A stretch of DNA of 64,000 bases from Methylobacterium organophilum (GTDB taxonomy: Bacteria; Pseudomonadota; Alphaproteobacteria; Rhizobiales; Beijerinckiaceae). Under the pieces are notes generated by a model. The model had not been told where the DNA came from and searched no databases. It saw only the letters and a list, made by a program, of their open reading frames with translations. Positions within the stretch are counted from its first letter, which is position 1; the number at the start of each line of letters is the position of its first letter. The position numbers were made by a program, and so were the translations under genes. The stretch spans positions 124,001-188,000 of the forward strand of contig NZ_BPQV01000002.1 in assembly GCF_022179465.1 (NCBI RefSeq). The letters are read 5' to 3'. Positions 18,233 through 27,134 of the stretch are shown in pieces.

Positions 18233-20803
18233 TCACAGCGTCCGCAGATAAGGCGCCGGTTTTTGGCCGAGGATGCGCCAGGTGCCGGCGAGTCCGACCA
18301 GGACCGCGAAGGCCACGGCGAGGCCGGCCGCGAGCAGGGCGCCCCCCCAATCCGGCACGAAATCGAGCCGCATCACCTTGGCCACCACCACCCAGGCGGC
18401 GAGGGTACCGGCGCCGAGCCCGAACAGGGCGGTCGCGAGCCCGAGGGAGCCATATTCGAGGGTATAGGCCGAGAGCAGCCGGCCGCGGGCCGCGCCGAGG
18501 ACCTTCAGCACCACCGCGTCGTAGAGCCGGGCCTGGTGCCCGGCGGCGAGCGCACCGGCCAGGACGAACAGGCTCGCCAGGATCGCCACCGCGCTCGCCG
18601 CGCGGATGCCGAGCACCAGCTTGCCGACCACGTCGTTGACCGCTTCGAGGGCGTCCTTCACCCGCACGCTGGTGACGGAGGGGAATTGCCGCGCCGCATC
18701 GCGCAGCACCCGCGCCTCCAGTGCCGGATCGGGCCTGTTCGGCAGGGTGAGGGTGGCGAGGTCCGAATGCGGCGCGCCCCGGAAGGTGCCGGGCGAGAAC
18801 ACCATCACGAAGTTGATGCCGAGGTTGCGCCACTCGACCTTGCGCAGGTTCACGATCGTCGCCGTCAGGTTGCGGCCGAGGACGTTCACCGTGACCGTGC
18901 TGCCGAGCTTCAACCCGAGCGCCTTGCCGAGCTCCGCATCGAAGGAGACGAGGGGCTTCTTCGCGTCCTCGGCGTTCCACCAGGAGCCGGCGACCAGGGT
19001 CGAGCCCTCGGGCAGATCCGTGGCGTAGGTGATGCCGCGGTCGCCCTCCAGCACCCAGGCCGCGTCGTCCGGCGGCCGGATCTTCTCGGCCGGCGTACCG
19101 TCCAGCGCCACGATGCGCCCGCGCATCATCGGCACGCGCTCGATCTTCCCCTCCGGCGCCGCCTTGCCGAGGAAGGCGTTGAAGGCATCCGCGTCCCGCG
19201 AGGGGATGTCGAGGAAGAACAGGCTCGGGGCCTTCTGTGGCAGGGAGCGGGTCAGCGTGCGGGTGATATTGGCGTCGATCAGGCTCAGCGCCACGAGGAG
19301 CGTGGTGCCGAGGCCGAGGGAGAGCACGATGGCCGGCGTCAGGGCGCCGGGGCGGTGCAGGTTGGCGAGCGCCATCCGCGGCGCGGCCTGGCGCGGGCGA
19401 GGCAGACGCGCGGCCCCCTTCATCAGCCCGTAGGCGACGAGGCGCAGCAGGGCGAAGGCGATGGCGGCCGCGGCCATGAAGATCAGCGCCACCTTGCGGT
19501 CGAAGGCCGTGGCCAGCGCCAGCCCGACCAGGGCGGCGAGGGCCGCTGCGAGCACCAGCCGGTAACGCAGGCGCGGGCGGCGCGCGGAGGGATCGACGGT
19601 GTCGCGAAACAGCCCGGAGACCGGGATGTCATGCGCCCGCCCCAGCGGCGTGATCGCGAAGGCCAGGGCGGTGAGGAGGCCATAGGCGGCGGCGAGGGCC
19701 AGCTCGCCGGGGTCGAGGGTCGGCTCCAGCGGTAGGGGCAGGGAATCGCGGAAGACCGCATCGATCAGGAAGGGCAGGGCGGCGCCGACGGCGAGGCCGA
19801 GCCCTGTGCTGAGCAGGGCGATCAGCATCACCTGCGTCAGGTACAGGGCGACGACCTGTCCCCCCGGCGCGCCGACGCTCTTGTAGGTAGCGATGGCGCC
19901 GCGCTTGCGGTCCACGAAGGCGCGCACGGCATTGGCCACGCCGACCCCGCCGACGATGAGGGCGGTGAGCCCGACCAGGGTGAGGAACTGGGTGAAGCGC
20001 TCGATGCTGGTGGCGAAGCGCGGGTCGGCGTTGCTCCGCGAGCGCACCTCCCAGCCCGCCTCCGGTTGGGTCTTGGCGATCGCCTTGGTGGCCGCTTCCA
20101 GCGCGGTGTCGCTCGTGTCCGGAAGCTGGAGCCGGTAGCTCCAGCGGTTGAGGCTCCCGGGCTGGATCAAGCCGGTCGCCCGCAGGGCCGCCATGGAGAC
20201 GAGGAGGCGCGGACCGAAGCCGAGTCCGGTGCCGATCCGGTCGGGCTCCGAGACGAGGCTCGCCCGGATCGCGACGGGCGTGCCGGCGATGGTGATGCGG
20301 TCTCCGGGCTTCAGGTCGAGCCGGGTGAGCAGGGCCGGATCGGCCACGGCGCCATAGGCCCCGTCGCGTTCGGCGAGCAGGTCGGCCAACGGCGCCTTCG
20401 GTTCGGTGACGAGCTCGCCGGCGGTCGGGTAGGCCGCGTCCACCGCCTTCAGCTCGACCAGGGCCGCGCCCTCGCCGGCCAATGCCATGGCGCGCAGGGT
20501 CGCCACGGTGGCGAGCCGGCCTTGGGCTTCGAGCGCCGCGATCTCGGCCGGCGTCGCCTCGCGGTTGATCAGGTTGTAGGCGAGGTCGCCGCCGAGGATG
20601 CGCCGCCCCTCGCGGCTGAGCCCGTCCTCCAGGGAACGGGCGATCGAGGCGACGCCGGCGATGGCGGCGACGCCGAGCGCGATGCAGGCGATGAAGACCA
20701 TGAAGCCCGACAGCCCGCCGCGCAGCTCGCGGAATGCGAGACGCAGGGTAAGCGGAAACCGGCTTCGGCGCTCGGGCGCCGGGCGGGGCAGAGTGCCGTG
20801 CAT
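18233..20803 (-). CDS. ABC transporter permease, FtsX/YbbP family
   Basis: This large inner-membrane permease has 856 residues. The N-terminal membrane segment (LSGFMVFIACIALGVAAIAGVASIA) is followed by a big periplasmic domain, an FtsX core near residues 270-390, a second hydrophobic block, a second periplasmic domain and a C-terminal FtsX core ending before KPAPYLRTL. This duplicated layout is that of YbbP-like proteins paired with YbbA. Its start overlaps the ATPase stop by one base (TGATG). Such exporters handle lipoproteins, lipids or toxic compounds; the neighbouring TesA-like esterase gene is the usual E. coli-type context (tesA-ybbA-ybbP). Confidence 0.9.
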   Translation of the reverse strand: MHGTLPRPAPERRSRFPLTLRLAFRELRGGLSGFMVFIACIALGVAAIAGVASIARSLEDGLSREGRRILGGDLAYNLINREATPAEIAALEAQGRLATVATLRAMALAGEGAALVELKAVDAAYPTAGELVTEPKAPLADLLAERDGAYGAVADPALLTRLDLKPGDRITIAGTPVAIRASLVSEPDRIGTGLGFGPRLLVSMAALRATGLIQPGSLNRWSYRLQLPDTSDTALEAATKAIAKTQPEAGWEVRSRSNADPRFATSIERFTQFLTLVGLTALIVGGVGVANAVRAFVDRKRGAIATYKSVGAPGGQVVALYLTQVMLIALLSTGLGLAVGAALPFLIDAVFRDSLPLPLEPTLDPGELALAAAYGLLTALAFAITPLGRAHDIPVSGLFRDTVDPSARRPRLRYRLVLAAALAALVGLALATAFDRKVALIFMAAAAIAFALLRLVAYGLMKGAARLPRPRQAAPRMALANLHRPGALTPAIVLSLGLGTTLLVALSLIDANITRTLTRSLPQKAPSLFFLDIPSRDADAFNAFLGKAAPEGKIERVPMMRGRIVALDGTPAEKIRPPDDAAWVLEGDRGITYATDLPEGSTLVAGSWWNAEDAKKPLVSFDAELGKALGLKLGSTVTVNVLGRNLTATIVNLRKVEWRNLGINFVMVFSPGTFRGAPHSDLATLTLPNRPDPALEARVLRDAARQFPSVTSVRVKDALEAVNDVVGKLVLGIRAASAVAILASLFVLAGALAAGHQARLYDAVVLKVLGAARGRLLSAYTLEYGSLGLATALFGLGAGTLAAWVVVAKVMRLDFVPDWGGALLAAGLAVAFAVLVGLAGTWRILGQKPAPYLRTL

Positions 20804-21498
20804 CAGGCCACGGCCTCCGCCGCCTCGATCAGCCCCGAGCGCAGGCGGATCGTGCGGTCGCAGAGCCGGGCGAGTCCCGGGTCGTGGGTGACGAGGACGA
20901 GGGTCGATCCCCGGTCCCGCTTGAGCGCGAAGAGCAACTCCACGATCTGCTGGCCGGTCGCCTCGTCGAGATTGCCGGTGGGCTCGTCCGCCACCAGGAT
21001 CGCCGGGTTCGGCGCCACCGCGCGGGCGATGGCGACGCGCTGCTGCTCGCCGCCGGAGAGCTGGGCCGGGTAATGGTGAAGCCGGTGACCGAGGCCGACC
21101 GCCTTCAACTCCGCCTCCGCCCGCGCATGGGCGTCGGTGGCATCGGCGAGCTCAAGGGGCAGGGCCACGTTCTCCAGGGCCGTCATGGTCGGCACCAGAT
21201 GGAAGGCCTGGAACACGATGCCGATCCGCCGCCCCCGGAAGCGGGCGAGGGCATCCTCGTCCAGGCCGGAGAGATCGGTGCCATCGACGGCGATGCGGCC
21301 CGCATCCGGCCGCTCCAGCCCCGCCATCACCATGAGCAGGGTCGATTTGCCCGAGCCCGAGGGCCCCACGAGGCCGACCGCCTCGCCGCGGGCGACGTCG
21401 AGGGAGATGCCGCGCAGCACGTGCACCTTGGCGGCCCCGCGTCCCAGGCTGAGGTCGATGCCGGAGAGGGCGATGGCGGGGGCGGGGTTGTCCATCAT
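20803..21498 (-). CDS. ABC transporter ATP-binding protein, YbbA family
   Basis: An ATPase of about 231 residues. It contains Walker A GPSGSGKSTLL, the Q-loop region VFQAFHLVPTMTALENV, signature LSGGEQQRVAIARA, Walker B ILVADEPTGNLD and the switch His in LVTHD. The LolD/MacB/YbbA-type PTGNLDEATG segment places it with mechanotransmission-type exporters. It is cotranscribed with the FtsX-type permease and is divergent from the esterase gene, with 58 bases between the starts. The start is MMDN at 21498 or the second Met. Confidence 0.93.
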   Translation of the reverse strand: MMDNPAPAIALSGIDLSLGRGAAKVHVLRGISLDVARGEAVGLVGPSGSGKSTLLMVMAGLERPDAGRIAVDGTDLSGLDEDALARFRGRRIGIVFQAFHLVPTMTALENVALPLELADATDAHARAEAELKAVGLGHRLHHYPAQLSGGEQQRVAIARAVAPNPAILVADEPTGNLDEATGQQIVELLFALKRDRGSTLVLVTHDPGLARLCDRTIRLRSGLIEAAEAVA

Positions 21499-21556
21499 CG
21501 GCAAACGTCCGATCTGTGCGGGCGGGTCGGAGGCATCGGCAGGAGAGGCGGCCTCG

Positions 21557-22285
21557 ATGGCGGAGGAGAAGCGCGTTGTGTCACGCATCGTCCGGTTTCG
21601 CGAGGGCGAACGCCCACGCTTGCGCCCGCATGTGGGGGCGGCGCTCGTGGCCTGCATGGGTGCGCTGATGATGCTCGTTGCCGCAGCCCTCGGCTCCGGC
21701 GCCTCGGCGGAGACCGGCCGCACCCTCAAGCTCGTGGCTCTGGGCGACAGCCTCACGGCCGGCTACCGGCTGCCGGCGGACCAGGCCTTCCCGGCCGTGC
21801 TGGAGCGCGCCCTCAAGGCGAAGGGCTTTTCCGTCGAGATCGCCAATGCCGGCGTCTCCGGCGATACCACCACCGGCGGCCTCGACCGGCTCGACTGGTC
21901 GGTGCCGGACGGGACCGACGGCGTCATCCTGGAGCTCGGCGCCAACGACATGCTGCGGGGCACCGACCCGGCCGTGCCGCGCAAAGCCCTCGGCGCGATC
22001 CTCGCCCGGCTGAAGGAGCGGAACATCCCCGTGCTGCTCGCCGGCATGAAGGCCTCGCGCAATCTCGGGCCGGACTACGTCGCGAGGTTCGACGCGATCT
22101 ACCCCGACCTCGCCCGGGAATACGGGCTGGTGCTCTATCCCTTCTTCCTCGACGGCATCACCGGCGACCCGGCTCTCCACCTCGACGACAATCTCCACCC
22201 GAACCCGAAAGGCGTCGCGCGGATCGTCGACGGCATCCTGCCCTCGGTCGAGCGTTTCCTCGGCACGCTCGCCGCGAAGGGCTGA
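21557..22285 (+). CDS. SGNH-family arylesterase/lysophospholipase (TesA-like)
   Basis: An exported esterase or thioesterase of 242 residues from the chosen ATG. A hydrophobic signal segment (ALVACMGALMMLVAAALGSGASA) precedes the four SGNH blocks: LVALGDSLTAGY with the catalytic Ser, NAGVSGDTT with Gly, LELGANDMLRG with Asn, and DNLHPNPKG with Asp and His. ATG 21656 would give a shorter leader. Pairing with a divergent YbbA/YbbP exporter is the conserved tesA-ybbAP neighbourhood. thpR follows after 6 bases. Confidence 0.9.
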   Translation: MAEEKRVVSRIVRFREGERPRLRPHVGAALVACMGALMMLVAAALGSGASAETGRTLKLVALGDSLTAGYRLPADQAFPAVLERALKAKGFSVEIANAGVSGDTTTGGLDRLDWSVPDGTDGVILELGANDMLRGTDPAVPRKALGAILARLKERNIPVLLAGMKASRNLGPDYVARFDAIYPDLAREYGLVLYPFFLDGITGDPALHLDDNLHPNPKGVARIVDGILPSVERFLGTLAAKG

Positions 22286-22291
22286 TCGGAC

Positions 22292-22828
22292 ATGCCCCGC
22301 CTCTTCACCGGCCTGGAGATCCCGCCCGAGGTCGGGGCGGCGCTCGCCCTGTTCCGCGGCCGGCTGCCGGGCGCGCGCTGGGTCGAGCCGTCCGACTACC
22401 ACATCACCCTGCGCTTCCTCGGCGACGTCGACGACGAGCTTGCCGAGGCCCTGCATGCCGGCCTGGTCGAGGCGCGTCCGCGGGAGCCGCTTGCGCTCAC
22501 CTTGGAAGGTCTCGCCGTTTTCGGCGGCAGCCGGCCGCGCTCCGTCCATGCCGCCGTCGCCGCCAGCGAAGCGCTCGACGATCTGCAGGCCGAGCACGAG
22601 CGTCTGGCCCGCCGGGCCGGGGCCGAGCCGGAGCCGCGCAAGTTCACGCCCCACGTCACCCTCGCTCGCTTGAACCGCGAGGCCAGCGCGGAGGCCGTGG
22701 CGCAGTACCTGAGCGAGGCCGGCATCTTCGCCCCGCTCCGGTTCATGGCGACCCGGGTGGCTTTGTTCTCGGCGCGCGCCTCGCGCGGCGGCGGCCCCTA
22801 CATTCTTGAGGCCGCCTATCCGCTGTGA
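22292..22828 (+). CDS. thpR: RNA 2',3'-cyclic phosphodiesterase (2H family)
   Basis: A 178-residue 2H phosphoesterase, formerly called 2'-5' RNA ligase. The two HxTx motifs are present as HITL (in SDYHITLRFLG) and HVTL (in FTPHVTLARL), and the chain begins with the usual RLFTGLEIPPEV. The C-terminus RGGGPYILEAAYPL is also typical. The gene is 6 bases after the esterase and probably cotranscribed. Confidence 0.93.
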   Translation: MPRLFTGLEIPPEVGAALALFRGRLPGARWVEPSDYHITLRFLGDVDDELAEALHAGLVEARPREPLALTLEGLAVFGGSRPRSVHAAVAASEALDDLQAEHERLARRAGAEPEPRKFTPHVTLARLNREASAEAVAQYLSEAGIFAPLRFMATRVALFSARASRGGGPYILEAAYPL

Positions 22829-22920
22829 CGGCGGATTCGGTGCATCCGGGCGATTGAACTGCGGCAAATCGCACGCCATATCGCGCCCCGGAAAATTCCT
22901 GGAACCCTGGAGGCGATCCT

Positions 22921-24795
22921 TTGAGCGAGACGGTCAACGCGCAGGTCGAGCGCCACGATTTCGGGGCCGAGGTCGGGCGCCTTCTCGATCTCGTCGTCCA
23001 TGCCCTCTATTCCGACCGCGAGATCTTCCTTCGCGAACTCGTCGCCAACGCGGCCGATGCGACCGACCGGCGTCGCTTCGAGGCCCTGACGAACGAGGCC
23101 CTGGCCCTGCCGTCGGACGCCAAGGTGCGCGTCGTGCCCGACAAGGAGGCGCGTACGCTGACCATCTCGGATGCCGGTATCGGCATGACCAAGGAGGACC
23201 TGGCGCAGAATCTCGGCACCATCGCCCGCTCCGGCACCCGCGCCTTCTCCCAGTCGCTCGGCGAGGTGAAGACCGGCGAGGACGGGCAGGACCTGCGCCC
23301 GAGCCTGATCGGCCAGTTCGGCGTCGGCTTCTACTCCGCCTTCATGGTGGCCGACCGGGTCACCGTCACCTCGCGGCGCGCCGGTACGGACGAAGCCTGG
23401 CGCTGGGAGTCGGACGGCCGCGGCAGCTACACCCTGGCGCCGGCCGAGCGGGCGGAGGCCGGCACCGATATCGTCCTGCATCTCAAGGACGATGCCGAGG
23501 AATATCTGGAGAGCTACCGGCTCGACCACGTCGTGCGCAAATGGGCCGACAACATCGCCGTGCCGATCGCCATCGTGGACGCGGAGGGCAAGGAGGAGGC
23601 GGCCAACAAGGGCACGGCCCTGTGGCGCAAGTCCAAATCCGAGATCACGGACGAGCAGTACAAGGAATTCTACCGCACGGTCGGGCACAACTTCGACGAG
23701 CCCTGGGCCACGATCCACTGGCGGGCCGAGGGCGCCCTCGAATTCACCGGCCTGCTGTTCGTGCCGGGCATGAAGCCCTTCATGCCCATGGAGGACGACC
23801 GCCGGTCCAAGGTGCGGCTGCATGTGCGCCGCATGTTCATCACCGACGAGGCCGAGCTGCTGCCGAACTGGCTGCGCTTCGTGCAGGGCGTGGTCGACAC
23901 CGACGACCTGCCCCTCAACGTCTCCCGCGAGATGCTGCAATCGACACCGGCGCTGCAGAAGATCCGCCGGGCCGTGACGGGCCGGGTGCTCAGCGAGCTG
24001 ACGAGCCGTTCGAAGAACGTCGAGAAGGCGGAGGACTATCTCAAGTTCTTCGAGAATTTCGGGCCGGTGCTGAAGGAGGGCATTTACGAAGATTTCGAGC
24101 GCCGGGCCGAGATCGCTCCGCTGCTGCGCTTCCGCTCCACCACGCAGGAGGGCTGGACCTCGCTGCCCGACTACGTGGCGCGGATGAAGCCGGAGCAGGA
24201 GGCGATCTACTACCTCGTCGCCGACGACCTCGAGACCGGCCGGAAATCGCCCCAGCTCGAGGGCTTCAACGCCCGCGGGATCGAGGTGCTGCTGCTCTCC
24301 GACCATGTCGACGCGTTCTGGCCGGAGCAGCTCGGGAAGTTCGAGGACAAGCCCCTGCGCTCGGTCACCCAGGGCGGCGCCGACCTCTCGAAGTTCAAGC
24401 CCGAGGGCGAGGAGGCCGAGGCGCCTCCGGCCGACAAGCTCGTAGCGGCCCTGAAGCTCGCCCTCGAGAAGGACGTGTCGGAGGTGCGCACCACCGATCG
24501 CCTGGTCGACAGCGCCGTGGTGCTCGCCGCCTCCGGTGCGGGGCCGGACCTGCAGATGCAGCGCCTGCTGCGCCGGGCCGGCCGCGGCTTCGGCGGTGGC
24601 CTGCCGATCCTGGAGATCAACCCGCGCCACGCTCTCATCAAGGCGCTGGAGGCCAAGGCCGAGGCCGGCGCGGATCTGACCGAGGCTGCGGGCACCCTCC
24701 TCGACCTCGCCCGCGTGCAGGACGGCGACACCCCGCGCGATCCGGCGGCTTTCGCCCGGGCCGTCGCGGCGGCCCTGGCCGGCGCCGCTTCCTGA
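22921..24795 (+). CDS. htpG: Molecular chaperone HtpG (Hsp90)
   Basis: This cytoplasmic Hsp90 has 624 residues. The N-terminal ATPase domain shows [33 protein letters not shown] and [11 protein letters not shown]. The middle domain includes [17 protein letters not shown], and the C-terminal dimerisation domain ends in the alanine-rich region. It starts with TTG at 22921, supported by a GGAGG 8 bases before and by alignment of the first residues with known HtpG proteins; no better ATG is available. A GC-rich hairpin follows the stop. Confidence 0.96.
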   Translation: MSETVNAQVERHDFGAEVGRLLDLVVHALYSDREIFLRELVANAADATDRRRFEALTNEALALPSDAKVRVVPDKEARTLTISDAGIGMTKEDLAQNLGTIARSGTRAFSQSLGEVKTGEDGQDLRPSLIGQFGVGFYSAFMVADRVTVTSRRAGTDEAWRWESDGRGSYTLAPAERAEAGTDIVLHLKDDAEEYLESYRLDHVVRKWADNIAVPIAIVDAEGKEEAANKGTALWRKSKSEITDEQYKEFYRTVGHNFDEPWATIHWRAEGALEFTGLLFVPGMKPFMPMEDDRRSKVRLHVRRMFITDEAELLPNWLRFVQGVVDTDDLPLNVSREMLQSTPALQKIRRAVTGRVLSELTSRSKNVEKAEDYLKFFENFGPVLKEGIYEDFERRAEIAPLLRFRSTTQEGWTSLPDYVARMKPEQEAIYYLVADDLETGRKSPQLEGFNARGIEVLLLSDHVDAFWPEQLGKFEDKPLRSVTQGGADLSKFKPEGEEAEAPPADKLVAALKLALEKDVSEVRTTDRLVDSAVVLAASGAGPDLQMQRLLRRAGRGFGGGLPILEINPRHALIKALEAKAEAGADLTEAAGTLLDLARVQDGDTPRDPAAFARAVAAALAGAAS

Positions 24796-24803
24796 TGGGG
24801 GCC

Positions 24804-24826
24804 GGGCGGCGTTGACAGCGCCGCCC
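24804..24826 (+). terminator. GC-rich hairpin after htpG
   Basis: GGGCGGCG pairs with CGCCGCCC around a short loop, starting 9 bases after the htpG stop. There is no T tract, so rho-independent termination is uncertain. Confidence 0.45.
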
Positions 24827-24847
24827 GCTTCCGGCGAACACCGCAGC

Positions 24848-25129
24848 ATGGCTTTCGACGCGCTCGACGATTCCGCCACCGCCGCCCGCGACCGGCGGCT
24901 CGCCTGGGCCATCGCAGCCCTGGTCGCGGCCACCGTGCTGATCGGCGCCCTGGCACCGGCCCCGCAGAAGCAGGCCGCGCTCGCCCCGGAAAACGACCCG
25001 TCTTGCGCCGAATGGGGCAATGGCTGCGTGGTCTGCCAGCGCCTTGCCGAAGGGCCGGCCTGCTCCCTGCCTGGCATCGCCTGCACGCCCGCCACGACCC
25101 GCTGCCTGCGCGCCGCCGGAGAGCCGTGA
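24848..25129 (+). CDS. Small single-span membrane protein with a cysteine-rich tail
   Basis: A 93-residue protein of unknown function. One transmembrane segment (LAWAIAALVAATVLIGALA, about residues 19-37) is followed by a periplasmic-type tail with six cysteines (C-x6-C-x2-C, then C, C and C), which suggests disulfides or a metal site. Its stop overlaps the GTG start of gluQ by four bases, so it is translationally coupled to that gene. Confidence 0.7.
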   Translation: MAFDALDDSATAARDRRLAWAIAALVAATVLIGALAPAPQKQAALAPENDPSCAEWGNGCVVCQRLAEGPACSLPGIACTPATTRCLRAAGEP

Positions 25130-25998
25130 GCGGACCGCTCCTCCGCTTCGCCCCCAGCCCGAACGGCCGCCTGCATCGTGGCCATGCCTATTCGGCGCTC
25201 CTGAACGCGCAGCTCGCAAAGGCGTTCGGCGGCGGCCTGCTGCTGCGGATCGAGGACATCGATCTCGCCCGCTCACGCCCCGACTTCGTCGCCGGCATCC
25301 ACACGGATCTCGCCTGGCTCGGCCTCGTCTTCCAGGGGCCGGTGCACCGCCAGTCCGAGCATTTTTCCGACTATGCCGCCGCGCGCGACCGGCTCGCGGC
25401 TTCAGGCTTCACCTATCCCTGCTTCTGCTCCCGCGGGCAGATCGCCGCGCGCATCGCGGCTCTGGAGGGGCAGGGCCGGATCATCGCCCGCGACCCGGAC
25501 GGCACGCCGCTCTATCCCGGCACCTGCCGCGGGCTGCCGAAGGAGGCGGTGCAGGCGCGCATCGCGGCGGGCGAGCCGCATACCTGGCGGCTCGACATGG
25601 GCAACGCGCTTCGGGCGCTCGGCGAGCCCCTGACGATCCGCTGCTGCGCCGTCGATGGCACGGAGGCGACGCGTCCGGCCAATCCGGCCCGTTGGGGCGA
25701 CGCGGTCATCGCCCGGCGCGACGTGCCGACGAGCTATCATCTCTCGGTCGTCTGGGACGATGCCGTGCAGGGCATCACCCATGTCGTGCGCGGGCAGGAT
25801 CTCGAGGCGGCGACCGACCTGCATCGTCTGCTGCAGCACCTGCTCGGGCTGCCTGTCCCGGCCTACCACCATCACGCCCTGATCCGCTCCGGCGACGGCG
25901 AGAAGCTCGCCAAGTCGAAGGGCTCGGAATCCCTCGCCGATCTGCGGGCGAGGGGCGTGAGTGCGGAGGAAATCCGGCAAAGCCTCGGCTTCACTTAG
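25126..25998 (+). CDS. gluQ: Glutamyl-Q tRNA(Asp) synthetase
   Basis: It attaches glutamate to the queuosine base of tRNA(Asp). The 290-residue protein is a truncated GluRS lacking the anticodon-binding domain, which is the hallmark of GluQ. Class I motifs are RFAPSPNGRLHRGHAYSAL (HIGH-like HRGH) and KLAKSKGS (KMSKS-like). The zinc-binding cysteines appear in YPCFCSRGQ and YPGTCRG. GTG 25126 is chosen because it overlaps the previous stop (GTGA) and the family begins just there. The stop codon abuts the inverted-repeat end of an IS remnant. Confidence 0.94.
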   Translation: MSGPLLRFAPSPNGRLHRGHAYSALLNAQLAKAFGGGLLLRIEDIDLARSRPDFVAGIHTDLAWLGLVFQGPVHRQSEHFSDYAAARDRLAASGFTYPCFCSRGQIAARIAALEGQGRIIARDPDGTPLYPGTCRGLPKEAVQARIAAGEPHTWRLDMGNALRALGEPLTIRCCAVDGTEATRPANPARWGDAVIARRDVPTSYHLSVVWDDAVQGITHVVRGQDLEAATDLHRLLQHLLGLPVPAYHHHALIRSGDGEKLAKSKGSESLADLRARGVSAEEIRQSLGFT

Positions 25999-26010
25999 GG
26001 CCTGTCGTCA
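25998..26010. repeat. Terminal inverted-repeat end of an IS5-type remnant
   Basis: GGGCCTGTCGTCA directly follows the TA of the gluQ stop codon and precedes the transposase stop codon, as at the ends of IS427-group elements. The matching right end was not found, in keeping with a decayed element. Confidence 0.6.
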
Positions 26011-26290
26011 CCTGATCCAGTCGAGGGCGGTGACGGGGCAGAGGACGCTTGTGAAGCCGCGGGGCGGCCTTCGGCGCAGTGGCTAGCGATGCGAGACACT
26101 GTTTGAGGCGGTTGATCGGTTGCTCGACCCGATTGCGTTCGCGGCAGGCGGCTTCGTCGAAGTGGTGCTGGCGCGGCGGCTCCTTTCAAGGGGCACCCGC
26201 GCGCAGATCCAGAACATACCGTTCAGAACTTTGCAGCCCATCATTCGGATCGGGCCATACGCGGCCTGCTGGAAGGCCGCTACGGGGCGG
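26008..26290 (-). pseudogene. Decayed, internally deleted IS5-family transposase
   Basis: On the minus strand an N-terminal transposase block (KVLNGMFWI, related to the usual ILNGILWILRTGAPW) is joined directly to a C-terminal block (DEAACRERNRVEQPINRLKQC). The last part shifts frame into RIASHCAE, which resembles RIATRYEK, and ends in ALDWIR and a stop near the inverted repeat. The catalytic core between the two blocks is missing, so it cannot be active. The gap from here to 26642 holds no other gene that I can support apart from the sites listed. Confidence 0.8.
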
Positions 26291-26422
26291 TCTGGTTGCA
26301 CTTCGCACCGGCCAGCGAAAAGCGTCGCATTAAGCCCCCGTGGCATCATTCAACCCAGCCTATGAGCCTTTCACAGAGCTGTTATAGGAACATTTGCCTT
26401 GACACATCGGAGATTTTGGTGT

Positions 26423-26437
26423 GTTCTACTTTTGTTC
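26423..26437 (+). promoter_or_regulatory. LexA (SOS) box, alphaproteobacterial type
   Basis: GTTCTACTTTTGTTC is an exact match to GTTC-N7-GTTC, the LexA operator consensus of alphaproteobacteria. A perfect TTGACA hexamer lies at 26399-26404, 18 bases upstream of the box, so the operator would cover the region of a -10 element. The promoter points toward the genes at 26643 and 27135. Confidence 0.6.
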
Positions 26438-26491
26438 TCGTTCGGAGGGCATCCGAGCAGGCTACGAGCCACCACTATCAAGGAGGAGTTG

Positions 26492-26506
26492 ATGAGATTC
26501 AAATAG
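26492..26506 (+). other. Four-codon ORF with strong ribosome-binding site
   Basis: AAGGAGGAG precedes ATG AGA TTC AAA TAG, 54 bases after the LexA box. This is either a leader peptide or, more likely, the intact start of an SOS gene whose body has been lost. It lies in a strongly AT-rich stretch (26500-26640), unlike the rest of the window. Confidence 0.4.
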
Positions 26507-26642
26507 ATTATTCGCGTTAAAGCGCTGCAATATGAATATATAAAATTAGATCTCCATAACTGTTAAGTGCATATTTTTATTATAAAATATATTCTGAATA
26601 TACTGGCTGGAAAAATATTCTTACCATCAAAAGGAGAAGTTC

Positions 26643-27086
26643 ATGAAAAAGCTGAATTCAATTATGGCTGCTCTTGCTCTTGTCGCTACACCAGCCTTCG
26701 CTCAGCAGAAGACATATAATCTTCAGGTGACCGAGTCAGACCTCGTTGCTTTGTCAAAGTACCTCGGCAAGGCGCCCTACGACGAGGTTGCGCCAATTAT
26801 TCAGCGGCTCGGCGCTCAGGTGCAGCGGCAAGCGGCATCGCTTGCATCGCAGTTGGCGTCCGGCGAGCCCCAGTCGAAGCAGAGTCCGCAGATCCCAACC
26901 ATCGGTAGCAAGGCGGCTGCACAGGGCGGCCAACCGGTCGCCACGAAGGAAGGTCCGAAGACCCTGAGCCCAGCCGATATGGAGGCTGAGATGAGGGCGA
27001 AGGACACGAGCCGCCCGTCGATCCCAATGAATAAGGCCGAGCCGGCTGACATCCTGACCGTCCCCTCCGCTCCGACCGTGAAGTAA
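26643..27086 (+). CDS. Secreted protein of unknown function (island gene)
   Basis: A 147-residue protein with a clear Sec signal peptide (MKKLNSIMAALALVATPAFA, cleaved before QQKT). A short conserved-looking helix region follows (LQVTESDLVALSKYLGKAPYDEVAPIIQRLGAQVQRQ), then a Q/P/K-rich low-complexity tail. Similar small helix blocks of the form xxLGxxPYxEVAPLL are seen in phage and island proteins of Rhizobiales, but I cannot assign a function. An AAGGAGAAG ribosome-binding site precedes the ATG. Base composition is lower in GC than its neighbours. It is 48 bases upstream of the next island gene, and the two look like one unit. Confidence 0.75.
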   Translation: MKKLNSIMAALALVATPAFAQQKTYNLQVTESDLVALSKYLGKAPYDEVAPIIQRLGAQVQRQAASLASQLASGEPQSKQSPQIPTIGSKAAAQGGQPVATKEGPKTLSPADMEAEMRAKDTSRPSIPMNKAEPADILTVPSAPTVK

Positions 27087-27134
27087 CGATTCTCGGCGGC
27101 GCAAAGAAAATCACCCAACCAACCAGGAATCGAT

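Noticed and set aside
26083-26349. An intact 88-residue gene next to gluQ
   Set aside because: Its reading frame is an accidental fusion of transposase fragments in different frames; it is better described as an IS remnant.
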